From Ailanthus altissimus (lineage: Eukaryota; Streptophyta; Magnoliopsida; Sapindales; Simaroubaceae), in NCBI GenBank assembly GCA_946807835.1, contig OX327690.1:6916501-6980500 (forward strand): a stretch of 64,000 nucleotides of DNA. Reading direction: 5' to 3'. Numbering within the stretch: position 1 is the stretch's first letter; each line of letters begins with the position of its first letter. The notes beneath the pieces are model-generated. The model had not been told where the DNA came from, ran no database searches, and saw only the letters and a program-made list of their open reading frames with translations. Below, piece by piece: positions 12,300 to 24,496 of this stretch. A program made the position numbers and the translations under genes.

Positions 12300-13576
12300 T
12301 GATTATCAACTAGATATTAATTCTCCTGATAGCCAGATGGAGATTGACTATAAGCCAAACAATAATTTTGAGGAATAAATTAATGTTGGACATGGTAGTA
12401 TTTAGGTGGTACTTGTTGGGACTAAGGGGGCAAACATGTATATGCCCTTTACGAATCCTTTTTGCAGGAGATCAAAGAAAAGAGAAAAATAGTCAAAGGT
12501 CGAATAGGTTTTTTAGCATAGAGTTGGTGTGGATCCTATGCACCTAGTTGATTTAACACTTCATGGAGGTTTATTGAGTGGCTTGGCGAGGGCAGTGAAC
12601 GAGTGGATTGCCAAGTGTTAATGCTTCTTGCTCATGGTTTGAGGCACTCTTACATCAATGGTTGGCAGAAGTTATACGTATTTTCAATTAAAAGTTAATT
12701 AATCATTTTTTATGTAATCAAATAGTGATAATTTAGTGTTATATTCTTATATTATAGCACATCAATAAGTATCTAAGATTGATTCACCTTCGACAATCCA
12801 AATACATCCAGACGTTACTCTAATGATGTAAAATGATAGGTTCATATTTTTTTTTGTAAGTATTAATAATTACCCCCACTAAACAACTTAAATTCTATAT
12901 GAGGATATATTGGTTTGTATAATACATTTTATTGAAAATTAGTTGTCTTCATGAGTTCTTTTTGGGATTGTATTCATAGCACTGCCATATTTTATCGTCA
13001 ATAAATTAAGATCCTAAGCTACTACAATATACAAGTGGGACAAAGAACACTTGTACGGTTGTAAGCCTTTGATCGATATCGATAAGGTACGTATATTTTT
13101 ACACACATTCACATTTTTCTGTCCTACATTTGCATACTTTTAATACATGTATATTTATGTGTGATTTTAGGTGTATCTTCTTGTCAATTACCAGGGCGAG
13201 AATTAGGTTGTAGTTGAGGTGGATTTTATAGGGCGACAAATTACTATATATGACTCTAGCATCAAAGGTTATATTGATGGAGTTATTGAGGGTTATCTAG
13301 TGGCTATGTACATGTTGATGCCATTATATCTCTATCTTACCCATTTTTTTGCTGCAAAGAGTGACGTGGCTCAAGATTTTTCACCTTATAGCATTGTGCA
13401 CTTACAGGAATAAATGTTTTAACAAACTATTGGGAGCGGTGCTTGTGGTGGGGTCTTCACTTGCAAATTTATAGAATTGTTTTATGTTAAGGTGTACATT
13501 AGATTTTAAGCCTGAGAACGGATCATGTTTAAGAGAAAAGATGGCTATTGATTTGTGGTACGATGAGTTGCAATAA
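12300..13576 (+). pseudogene. Ulp1-like (C48) cysteine protease of the MULE-associated kind, degenerate
   Basis: The C-terminal Ulp1 catalytic region can be followed in several frames: KWDKEH...GCKPLIDIDK before an 84-bp GT-AG intron (13087-13170), then VYLLVNYQGE, VDFIGRQITIYDS, the cysteine segment ACGGVFTCKFIEL (about 13440-13480), and the end MAIDLWYDELQ with a TAA stop at 13574-13576. Ulp1 proteases remove SUMO. The catalytic histidine-tryptophan pair, expected right after QGE, reads AAT TAG (Asn, stop) at 13201-13206, so the enzyme is dead. The upstream part from about 12300 is less clear. The gene converges on the minus-strand MULE transposase, as expected for Ulp1-like genes carried by plant MULEs (Kaonashi type). 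The 5' part was probably separated by the Athila-like insertion at 12194. Confidence 0.72.
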
Positions 13577-14115
13577 AGAATTAACATTTATGCATTAGTC
13601 AATCTGTAGTGTAATGTATTAGTTGATTTGTGGTGTAATGAATCCAAAATGCTTCCATTACAGGTTTGGGAATGTCTAAAGCATATGGAAAATGTTGTCT
13701 ACATCATTAAGATATAACAATCAATTACAATAACAAATGTGCAATAATCGTCAATATATATATTTGGACAAAATACATCAATCCAAAAAAAATTAAACAA
13801 ATGAAGAAAACCAAATGAGACATCATCCTCATGAGGGTCATACAGCAGAGTTTCGACATGTCTATCGATTTTGTTCATGTTGTTTGCACCTACTACACAC
13901 ATTTTTCGAAGGCTCCTCCCATTGGGACAGTATGCATTTTGCTCTATGTCTACCTGACTGTCTACATGTAACTAAAGGTTGTATCTAAATATTTTTCACA
14001 TTGTCTTAAATAATCCAATCTAACTGATGGTCAATAGGATTTACTAAATTGCCATAGCCTGAATAAAGACCCGACACTGTAACCTAACATGTCTATACAT
14101 GACCATTATATGGAC

Positions 14116-15443
14116 TAATGTGTGCTATAATACTCTAGTGCAAGCACACGCTATCATATCAAGTAATATAGGATTTTAAGTCCATATATTATTCCCCTAT
14201 TGACTATTTGATATATTTCTATCAACCAATTACTAAAATTATACCTACTTTAATTTTATCCAGAAAACTATAATATAAGATTTAACTAATTAACCTAAAA
14301 CTTAACCAAGATAACAAATAAATAAAGGTTAAATTCATAAAATGATAATAATTTAGGGTATAGACTCATCCCCCAATATTTCATTGGACTCATTAATATC
14401 TTAGTTAATCCCTTAATACAAATTGTTGGCTTAGATACTAATCTCATGACAAGCCTTTATCGATGATCGAGTGATTATATTACACATTTTAACAATCACC
14501 TATATATCTATGGTAATCAAATTAGAATATAATTCATTAAGATCAAGTCTAAATTATGTCATACATGCCATCTAGGTATATGTCTATCTTAGATGGAACT
14601 CATAATTGTTACCCTATGATAATGCATCAAACTATCATAGGTTAAACACATGAATCCCTTTGTTAAGTTCATCATGGTTCCTCAATCATTCAAGATATTG
14701 ATCAGATGAAATAAAAGTATTAAGATCAAGATATAATGAATCAATTGTATGTATTAAATTCATAACCTAAGAATCCATAAAATTCAACTACATACTAGGT
14801 TCACATAGTCTAATCCTAGATCAAAAAATTTAGCTCATCACAAAATTAAAAGTATCAAACCAATCTATAAGAGCAGCAAGAATAAGAATATAATAATAAA
14901 AAAAGACAAGAAAAACTATTCAAGAAGATGCCTTGATGTGCTTCTCTCTTTTTCTTGACTTGAATCTTTAATCTTAAACTTGAATCTTGATTTCTTAGCT
15001 TTGATCTCTCAAATTTGTGTGTGAATTATTTCTCTACATTTTTACCTCCCCAAAGTCTCTGTTTTGGCTCTGAAAAGTATTCTTTTATACGTGTTTTAAA
15101 ACCCTAAGATCGAAGGCCTTCGATTCTTACTCGAATTAGGACTGAAAAGTAGGGTTCTCTTACTTATCGCATGAGCACCGCGGCGCTAAGACCTGGGAGT
15201 ATAGTTCTTGGTGTTCTTCGATTGGGCACCGCCGAGTTGGCTTAACCTTGCTACCTTGGGCGCTATAGTGCCCAGGCCTAGTTTGTCTTAGTGGCATAAT
15301 TTGAGCGCATCTCGTTCATTTATTTTCCCTTGTGCACCTATTTAAGATTTAAAAAAATATGAATAAATAGTTAAATATTCATAATTAAGATCAAAATACA
15401 AAATTTAGGGACTAAATATAAAAGTGCATGTATGCTCCTATCA
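14116..15443 (-). repeat. 3' LTR of the gag-protease-only element (1328 bp)
   Basis: It matches 19803-21162 throughout (for example AAGTAATATA, ATCAACCAATTACTAAAATTATACC). Its outer end lies exactly against TGGAC. The inner end at 15443 corresponds to TGATAGGAGC read on the minus strand. Confidence 0.87.
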
Positions 15444-16990
15444 AATACTCTCAAATTAAGACTTCACTCATCCTTGAACAAAACAAAGACAAACAATCAC
15501 AACTTATTAACTCTAAATAAAAACAACTAAAAAATGGCTCTAGTTGATTAGATGATCATCCTCATTGTCTTAAAGGCTGCGAAAATAGCACAAAACTTTT
15601 CAAAAATTGATAAACAACTTTCAACAACCCTCATACCATTCATCAAGTCCTTTATTCACCCATATAATTGACCACTTATATTGTAAAATAAGCAAGTCCT
15701 AGATGAATGAAACTTAAATTTACCCCATAACTTAAGACAGTACATGAAGATGATATCTCGACATAATTTAAATTATAACACTACATAAGCTTGTTATTCA
15801 TACTACTCTCCATTAATGTAGAAATACATGTCTATGGATCTATTTAGAACTTTAATTAGCTTGTAATGTAAATCTAGGGTCAAAGTGGGATATAAATATA
15901 TATATATATATATATATAGCTCAAAATCACACTATGAACGCTTAGACTTATAACCTCTTAATTATTCATCTCCTCTCCCCAAACTTATGTTATTCCTATC
16001 TTTCTTTTAATCACTTTTGCAAATAATTTCTTCTTTTTCTTAAGCTGAGAGTATTGTGCTTTAAAGCTCATTGTGCTTTAAAGCTCTTTCTATTTTATTT
16101 TATATTTTTAATTTATATGTACCCCAAAACTAAGACTAATAAATACTTTGAAGACTTATTACTTTTCATTGCAGTATACTTTTTCACACATATAACTTTT
16201 TTTCTTTTAAGAATATTTTTAAATAAACTCAAGATTTATAGTGCTACCGGTAGATTTTAGAATAAATAAACTCAAAGTCTTTAGACTTATAATGTGGTTA
16301 AATAGAAAAAATGAGTAATTAGGCTCAAATGGGGTAGCTAGGGATAAATATGCTCTAAGGCGGGCTAAAAAAGGCTCAATCGGTCCAAAAATGGCCTAAT
16401 GTCATTTCTTTATTCATGTGTTTCCTAGGATTTGGCCTCAAATAGTAATTAAGCAAGTTTTAGAGTGTTTGTCCTCAAGACTGTGGTGTACTTTTTAAGC
16501 ATAAATTATCCATAGGAAAAAAAAAATCAACTAATACAAGCTTATCTTAATGTGCTCAAAAGTAAGTGATCAAAAATAAGGTTAAACTTCATTCAAGAAT
16601 CATGATATAAGAAATATGTCAACTATCTATTATTTACTAGAGACTTGTGAAAATAAATTTAGTGATTACACTAATGATCATCTTCTTAATCAAAACTACT
16701 AAATAAAAAAAATTAACCCATAAGACGACCAATCAATAAAAGCAGTAAAATAAACACAGGTTATGTATTTTTCACCCCCAAACATAAATTAGATATTGTC
16801 CCCTATGTCAAAAAATAAACTTAAAAGTAAGAAAAACTTCCCTGATAAGTGAAGTTGAAGTAATGCAACGTTGTGTTCTAATAATGGAACTGTGATTTCT
16901 ACAAAGAAAAGAAACTAACATAAATAAAGTTGAAACTAGACAAAAATAAAAATAAAAATTACTTAGGTTGTCTCCCAAGAAGTGCTTAAT
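15444..16990. other. Non-coding interior of the gag-protease-only element
   Basis: No coding similarity was found between the protease block and the 3' LTR, where RT, RNase H and integrase would be in a complete element. An (AT)n microsatellite lies at about 15894-15919. Confidence 0.6.
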
Positions 16991-16999
16991 TTAATGTCA

Positions 17000-19564
17000 C
17001 CGGCTTGGAGAGGCTCTTTCTACTTTTATAGAGAATCAAAGTTAATGGTGGAAGCATCTTTGTATGTAAGCTTACCAGGCTTTCTCTCTTTTGGCTTCCA
17101 CATCTTTGCAATTAGACCTTAAGTACAACTTGTTCCTCTTTTTCCTCATGCTTCTCCGAAAAGACTTGAATTTTAGACTGGTGAAGTAATTTTTTTGTGC
17201 CTCTCTCTTCAATCCTCTCATTGTACTGCTATTCTTTCTTCTTTCTTCTCTTTTTATGCCTTAATGCCTCCGTTTTTACATGAGGATTCAACATCTCCAT
17301 ATCTTTTAGTTCCTTAGCGATTAGGTGCATCACATTAATGCTACCACAGTCTTTATTCTCAGATGACAACTTAATCTTCTTAAAGACTTTAAAAATCGCA
17401 GTGTCACCTTGTACTATTATAGTTATCTCCCATTTTTTAACATCAATAACCGTATAATCCGTAGCTAAGAAGGGTCTTTCAAAGATGATAGAGATCTCCT
17501 TGTCTTTTTTAATGTCTAGAATAAGAAATTGATGTGGAAGATGAATTTGTCCACTTTTATTAATACGTCCTCTATAATTCTTTTTAGGTAGGCTAAAAGA
17601 GCAATCAGCAAGTTAAAGTGTGATATTGATCAATTTTGCTTCTCTCAAACTTAACTTGTTGTAGATAAAGAAGACCATGAGATTGATACTAGCTTTAAGA
17701 TCACATAGAGCTTTACCAAGGTCATGAATATCAATTGAGCACAATATGGTAAGTCTCCTGAGATCTTTGAGCTTAGGAGTTGCTTTTTTTGAAGAATAGC
17801 GATATACTCCTCTGTTAACGCTACGGTCTCATAATCCTCTAATCTCATCTTCTTTGTAAAGATACTCTTCATGAACTTGACGTAACTATGCATTTGTTCC
17901 AGAGCATCTGTAAAATTGATATTAATATGTAATTTCTTAAAAACATCAAGAAATTTAGAGAATTGTTTATTTAATCTCTTATTTTGTAGCTTTTGTAAGA
18001 ATAGTAAAAAAGGTGTGAACAACTAATACTGCATATTGGTATTGGTATTTTCTGCTACATTTGAACTTTTCTACACTCTAAAATTTTTCTGCACTAATAT
18101 CCTAGCTTCTGCACGATTCTTTGCTGAATTTTCTAAACTATTCTGAGTTTTTGCACTTGGTTCTGTACTGATATATTGCTAATTTTTTGTTTCGGCACTT
18201 ATATTGCACCTCTGTAGCCTTTGAGAAAGGAATTGGCAGTCTATATGGCTGCACTTTATTTTTCTATACTTCATTATCCTTTATACTTGATGGTGATGGT
18301 GTGGATGTGTTCTCTTGTAATGTCTTATCACTCCTCAAGTTGATGGCTTAACATTACTTAACATTTTCTCTTGAATTTGTCTCAGTGTCACTTGGTAGAG
18401 TGCTTCAAGGTTACTTATTGAGAGATGTAACAAGTTGTCTTATTTGAACTTCTAAGTTCTTTAAGGTTGTCAAATAGTTTTGTAGGATAGCATCATTAGA
18501 CTTCATATAGTATATGAGCATGTCTTCTAATACCGGCTTCTTTTCTTATGCTGCTAAAATCTTGGGGGATTTATTGGTCTAGATGGCTCCTTATGGTTAT
18601 TACACCAAGAGAAGTTTGGATGATCTCTCCACCCCAGATTATAAAAGTTAAATTATAGGTTAGGTTGCTATCTGTTGAAATTGCCAATATAATTTGCTAA
18701 TTCCTTGCACCACTTATTCATGTAGTTATCACCACAAAAGTCACAAGTTACTTACTGAGGTTTAACAACATTCAATTTATTAATCTTCTTAGATGCCATA
18801 TTGATCTGTGCTGCCAATGCATTGAATATGTCAATCTCATGCACACTGGTAACTCTTCTTGGTATAACCATCTCTGCTGGCCATTGTTAACTGTTTGATG
18901 TCATTTTTTTCAATAGATCATAAGCCTCATTCATGGACTTACAAATTATGGCTCCTTCAGCAGCAGCATCTACAATGGTCCTCAAATGACCTACTAGTCT
19001 ATTATAGGATGTTTTGACTAATAGCCATTTAAATACTCTATAATGAGGACACTTCCTTAACATGTCCTTGAAGCGCTCTCATGCCTCATACAATGCCTCG
19101 CCATTAATCTGACTAAATGAGGTAATATCATTCCTCATCTTTGCTATCTTTGCTAGTGGGAAAAACTTGATTAAGAATTTCTATGCTAAATCTTTCAATG
19201 TCAATATAAATCCTGACAGCAATGATATCAATCAACTCTTAACCCTGTCCCTTGAATAGAAAGGAAACAATCTTAATTGGTTGGCATCGTCTGATACTCT
19301 ATTATACTTAAAAGTATCACAAATTTTTAAAACATTTATAATATGCATGTTCAAATCGTCATTGGGGGCTCCATTGAACTGTACAATCTCTTTCAGCATC
19401 TTAATAATATTCAACTTGATCTCAAAATTATTAGTGTTGACAATTGGTCACCGAATACAAAACTGAACACCATTTGTAGTTAAGATAGCATACTCTTTCA
19501 AAACTCTTTGTGGTATCATGGGCTCAAATACTGAATTATTGATATAATTATTGTTTTCCACCAT
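17000..19564 (-). pseudogene. gag-protease of the non-autonomous element
   Basis: A likely start codon lies at 19564-19562 (MVENNNYINNS). An in-frame TGA interrupts the frame shortly after, followed by the gag block at 19414-19232 with FNGAPNDDLNMHI, LKICDTFKYN and LRLFPFYSRDRVKS. Near 18760-18670 is a cysteine-bearing CGDNYMNKWCKEL segment. At 18022-17650 is the linker FLDVFKKLHININF...YVKFMKSIF...ALTEEYIAILQKK that precedes protease in this clade. The protease flap and active-site region follow (about 17720-17290), with CDLKASINLM replacing the usual DLGAS, and RPFLATDYTVIDV further on. Coding similarity then stops. Several frameshifts indicate decay. The layout resembles gag-only parasites that depend on a partner for pol. 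Confidence 0.78.
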
Positions 19565-19778
19565 GTTTAAAGTCGTTTGCGCTATTGTTCACATTAAAGT
19601 CTATGCAATGTTCTTTCGATCTCAGGATCAAAAGAAGTTAAGTCAGCACTTTTCGCCCTTCACATGAACTGTCATAGCAAAATAGAAAGAAAATCAAAGT
19701 AAATAAAATAAATAAAAAAATCTGAATTAAAAGCAAGTAGCTCAATATTAGTATTTATCTAAGAGTAGAAAAAAATAG

Positions 19779-19796
19779 TCCTTAGCAACGACGCCA
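19779..19796 (-). promoter_or_regulatory. Primer-binding site, tRNA-Asp type
   Basis: The plus strand reads TCCTTAGCAACGACGCCA, 14 of 18 bases matching the tRNA-Asp 3' end. It adjoins the 5' LTR start at 19803, as expected for this clade. Confidence 0.75.
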
Positions 19797-19802
19797 AAAA
19801 TA

Positions 19803-21162
19803 TGGTACGTGCTATAATAGTCTAGTATAAGCACACACTATTCGTATCAAGTAATATAAGATTTTAAGTCCAGATATTATTCCCATAAATACTATTCAAC
19901 ATATTTCTATCAACCAATTACTAAAATTATACCTACTTTATTTTTATCCAAAAAATTATAATTTAAAATTTAACTAATTAACCTAAACCTTAAGCTAGAT
20001 AACAAATAAACAAAGGTTAAATTCATAAATTAATAATAATCTATGGTATAGACTCGTCCCCTAATATTTCATTGGACTCATTAATATTTTAGTTAATCCC
20101 TTAATACTAATTGTTAGCTTAGACACTAATCTCATCACAAGCCTCTACAGATTGTTATATGACTATATTACACATTTTAATAATCACTTATATGTCTATG
20201 GTAATTAAATTAGAATGTAATTCATTAAGATCAAGTCTTAATTATGTCATACATGCCATCTAAGTACATGTTTATCCTAGATAGAACCCATATTTGTTAT
20301 CCTATAATTATGCATCAAACTATCATAGGTTAAACACATGAATCTATTTGTCAAGTTTATAATGGTTCCTAAATTATTCAATGTATTGATCAGGTATAAT
20401 GAAAGCATTAGGATCAAGATAGAATAAATTAATTGTATGTATTAACTTTATAAACTAAGAATCCATAAAATCCAACTACATAGTAAGTTCATATAGTCTA
20501 ACCTTAGATCAACAAGTTTAGCTCATCACAAAACTAAGAGTATCAAACCAATCTATAAAGAACAGCATAAACAAGAATATAATAATAAATAAAGATAATA
20601 AAAACTATTCAAGAAGATGCCTTGATGTAATTCTCTCTTATTTGACTTGAATCTTTAATCTTGAACCTGAATCTTGATTTCTTGACTTTGATCTCTCAAA
20701 TTTGTATGTGAATTATTTCTCTGCATTTTTTCCTCCTTAAATATGCTTTTATACTTGTTTTAAAACCTTAATATCAAGGGTCTTCGATTCCTACTCGAAT
20801 TATGACTGAAAAGCAGGGTTCTCTTACTTATTGTATGAGGGCCACGGTACTTGGGGTAGTGCCACGACGCTGAGACCTGAGAATGCAGTTCTTAGGGTTC
20901 TTCGATTATGCCAACACCGCAGCACTGACTTCTCTGCCTTAGGCGTTATAACGCCTAGTCCTGGTTTATCTCAATGGCATAATTTGAGTGCATCTCACTC
21001 GTTTCTTGTCTTATTTGCCTTCTATTTGTTCCTATTCATCACATTGTTTTCTCGTGCATCCATTTAAGATAAAAGGCATGAATAAATAGCCAAATATTTA
21101 TAATTTATAACAAAATACGAAAGTTATGGATTAAATATACTAGTGCACGTATGCCCTTATCA
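19803..21162 (-). repeat. 5' LTR of the gag-protease-only element (1360 bp)
   Basis: The upper end reads TGATAAGGGCATACG on the minus strand and the lower end ...GCACGTACCA. It is the mate of 14116-15443 and is followed outside by TGGAC (21163-21167). Confidence 0.87.
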
Positions 21163-22730
21163 TGGACACGTGACAAATGGCAAAAGTTGAACTTTCAACA
21201 ACAATATGTCTTAAGTGAGTGGTCATATTTTTTGCAGCCTCTCTCATATTATAAAACCAATTCTATCTTAGCTCTCGTATCTATTCAACCAGTGAAGTTA
21301 TGGGTAAGGAACAAACTTGTTTTTCCATTACATTGATACTGTCTGCAATATTATTGGTCATAATATTATACCTTTTAAATGCACCCATTATTTGGCTCAC
21401 TTACTCCGACCTCCTCTTCCAAATACTTAACTGCCTCGAGTGTTATGCCTCGCATATTATTCATTTGAATTTGAAAATTTGATAGTCTATATACCCTTAC
21501 AACAAAAAAATATGTGGTTAGGAATCCATCTTTCTTCTTCTTTCCAGTTGGAAGCTTGTACATTGTGATCAAATTTCTTTTTAATTGGTAGATACATACT
21601 CTATGATAGGCATTTAGAAATATTTTACTTATAGCCTTCTCTATGTTAGTATGCCAATCTGATACAAAGATTACATCATTGACATCACCAATATCACCCT
21701 ATAGTTTCTTTGTAAACCATTTACGAGATGCATCATTTTCAAAATCAACAATGCCTTATGCCAATGGATAAATCTAATTATTTTCATCTTTACAAATTGG
21801 TACAACATACAACTAAGATAATGGTGGTCTTTCAAGAATGTACCATCCACAATAATCATCGGTTTGATAAATATATGAAAACCCCAAATACAATGACCCA
21901 ATGTCATAAAAAAAAAGTACAAGAAGTATCCACTATCACCTATCTTTAAATGAGCAACAATACCTGGAGTCGCATTTTTTATCACATAACAATAAGCAAG
22001 AAGTAGTCTGAATGATTCCTTCAAAGTACTAATATTTAATCTCTTCACATGCTATTTAGTCCAATTAGCCGTCTTGTACGTTAAATTCATACCATATTCG
22101 TACATCTACTATGATATCCTTTAGTCTATAAAGTATATTGACATTTGTGAATACTTCTTTACCACTTGAGCAATTATTCAACTCTATACTTAACGATGAC
22201 GATCATACAATTGATCCAACTAACATATGTGCTCCTTGTTAATTCTTTGCACAATAAAATATTTACGAACATCTATGGACATAGCATGAACTCACCATAA
22301 GCACCTTTTATCATCACATTTTACCTCAAGTTAATCTTTGGTAGACTTGTTAACTTTGAAACTCCAATTACTCTTTAATTCAAGTTAACCTAAAGCATCA
22401 TATATTACTTTCTTGCTAGGAAACAATTTCCCAATGATAACTTCCCAACAATAACTTTCCTAATTCTTGAGCATAATGCCTCATTTGATGAATTAAAGTC
22501 ATAAGGTGGTATCAGAGGAATAAATTGAAATAGGCTCTATTGTTTAACAATGTTGTCCTGCTCAACTACTGGTATTGGACATAAATCACAAATTTCTTCT
22601 TAATGGTTATCTGAAAAGTGGCATTTGCTACCCTCTTCTATATCATTTAACCCATATGCTTCTCCATCATCATCGACATTACCACCATCATCATTAGCAT
22701 TACAACCATTATAAACATCCTCATCTATCT

Positions 22731-24496
22731 ATCATGATTATCATAGGGTGGGTAATCATTATATCTCACTAGAAAAAATTCATAGTTGTATATTTTGTTG
22801 GTTAGGATGTTCATAGTTAGTAATGTTGGGAACGTGATACTAATATGGTTATTACCAACTTGCGGACATAAAGTGGTTATGACAAGGTTATTGTCTCTCA
22901 ATAGGAACTTATGAAATCTCATAAGAAGTAAGTTTTCTAAGATCTCCATTAATACATAAACGTAACAAAGCCTCTTCTATTAATGCTAAATAAAAACTAC
23001 ACTTCTTGATCATTTTGGAGTATCAACGATATAGCATCCATTCCATTTGTGGGCACCAAATTTTTTATAATGACACTATATTAATCAAAATTAACTCCAA
23101 TTCTATAACATACTATATTACGAAGTTGTTCATAAGTCACATTTGTAGGAACTGTTATGGCAACGCTTTAATACCTAACATATCTCTCTTTTTTATTATT
23201 AGAGTTTTCTCATCATCCCTCAAAATATACCGCTTAGTCTCTATAGTACCTATATAAAAAAAATTAAATTACAAAATAAAATAATTTACTATATTGGCAC
23301 GATAAAAACTATTGCACGTGGGTGGATAGGTTGCTATCGTGCTGTGTCCTAAAATCTCTTGCAGCACAATAACAATTGGTTTTTATTCTCTTTGTTTCAA
23401 ATCAATAAAATATGTATATTGATACAATGCGTTCATTTTACACATAATATTTGTTTATAAAAAATAATTTTCGATCTAAATATATATGAAAATTTATCTT
23501 CAATAAATTTTAAAAACTACCAAACTATTCCCAAGATCAAATTACAACATAAAGAAATATACATAACAATCTAACTTTTCTTATAAAAATGTACTTTTTG
23601 TTGAATGTTTAAATTCTCAAGGATTTCTGGGTGTGTATGTGTGTGTTTCCCAAAAAAGAGTGTGATTCTTTAAATTTTCAAAGGGGGAGTAACTCATATA
23701 TAGATAAGAGTATTTTTGTCAATTTGTTAGTTTTTTTACTGCAAAAGATAAAAAATTTCATAAATAACTAAATTAGAGAAATACCCTTAAAATTTAGCAA
23801 TTTGCAAAAAAAAAAATTAATTCAATGAAAGAAAATTTGTTTTCATGCCAAAGCACAAAATTAAATAATTCAAGTATTAAACCCCAACGCGTGAAAGTCT
23901 ATTATTTTTCCAAATATAATTCACACATCGATCTAAATGATATTATGTATATTGTATAAATTTTTTGGAAAACGAATGCTATTGAGCTATATACTAATTG
24001 CTTGAATTGTTAGAAATCATTACATGTTTTGGCAGTTATATCGAGCTTCCATACTCAATGAAGTTTTTTTTTTTTTTTTACGCAAACTTCATTAAATTTT
24101 TTTTAGGCTTTTTTTTAATGTAATTAATCCATTTTTAGAAAAAATTAATTTAAAAAGTAATAGATATAAATATATTAGGAGGAAATTGGTAAATATGAAT
24201 TTCAAAAGGTAAATTAGTAAATATTGTTTTTCAAATATATATATATATATATATATATAGTAAGGCTATATATTCTCAAATATTGTAGTACGAAATTGAA
24301 CACAAGAATTTCAAATATATATAGTTTCACGAGAAGAAAACTGCGAAATGATACATTTGTTAATAATACATAATTCCTTAAGAGTATTGACAACCAAGAA
24401 AAAGAGACCAAAAAAAAAAAAAGGAAAAAAAATATGGGAAACGAACAAAGTGAACATATTGATGAAGCTTGGAGAAAACAAACTAATAGTTATAGA
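22731..24496. other. AT-rich interval between MULE 1 and the peroxidase pseudogene
   Basis: A 74-codon minus-strand frame at 22725-22949 may be the N-terminal end of the MULE protein. Beyond that no gene was recognised. It presumably contains the right terminal inverted repeat of MULE 1, whose partner would lie outside the window. An (AT)n tract lies at about 24237-24260. Confidence 0.5.

Larger units (their letters stand above)
14116..21162 (-). mobile_element. Non-autonomous gag-protease-only Athila/Tat-like element with perfect target duplication
   Basis: LTRs at 19803-21162 (5', minus strand) and 14116-15443 (3') share start and end sequences, TGATA... upstream. The element is bounded by TGGAC at 14111-14115 and 21163-21167. 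The primer site at 19779-19796 matches the tRNA-Asp end at 14 of 18 bases. The 4.4 kb interior encodes gag and protease segments only, and nothing resembling RT, RNase H or integrase was seen. LTRs differ at perhaps a tenth of sites by eye, so insertion is not recent. Confidence 0.88.
13840..22730 (-). pseudogene. MULE transposase 1 (MuDR-like), interrupted by an LTR element in its SWIM motif
   Basis: Minus-strand blocks: an acidic N-terminal stretch (about 22730-22560), the MuDR N-terminal region (about 22440-22250, with KVNKSTKD and a Cys-Trp block), and the catalytic region (22048-21671) with AYCYVI, PGIVAHLKIGDSGYF and KPMIIVDGTFLKD, the last carrying the first catalytic aspartate. A SWIM-type Cys-Cys-His-His segment (CC.KFNFCHLSRVH) ends exactly at 21163 and resumes at 14115. 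A terminal CCHC zinc knuckle (CSRCKQHEQNR) lies near 13860. Stops and frame changes are frequent. A 7047-bp LTR element at 14116-21162 with TGGAC duplicated interrupts the SWIM codons. The neighbouring Ulp1-like ORF is convergent, with their ends a few hundred bases apart once the insertion is ignored. Confidence 0.82.
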
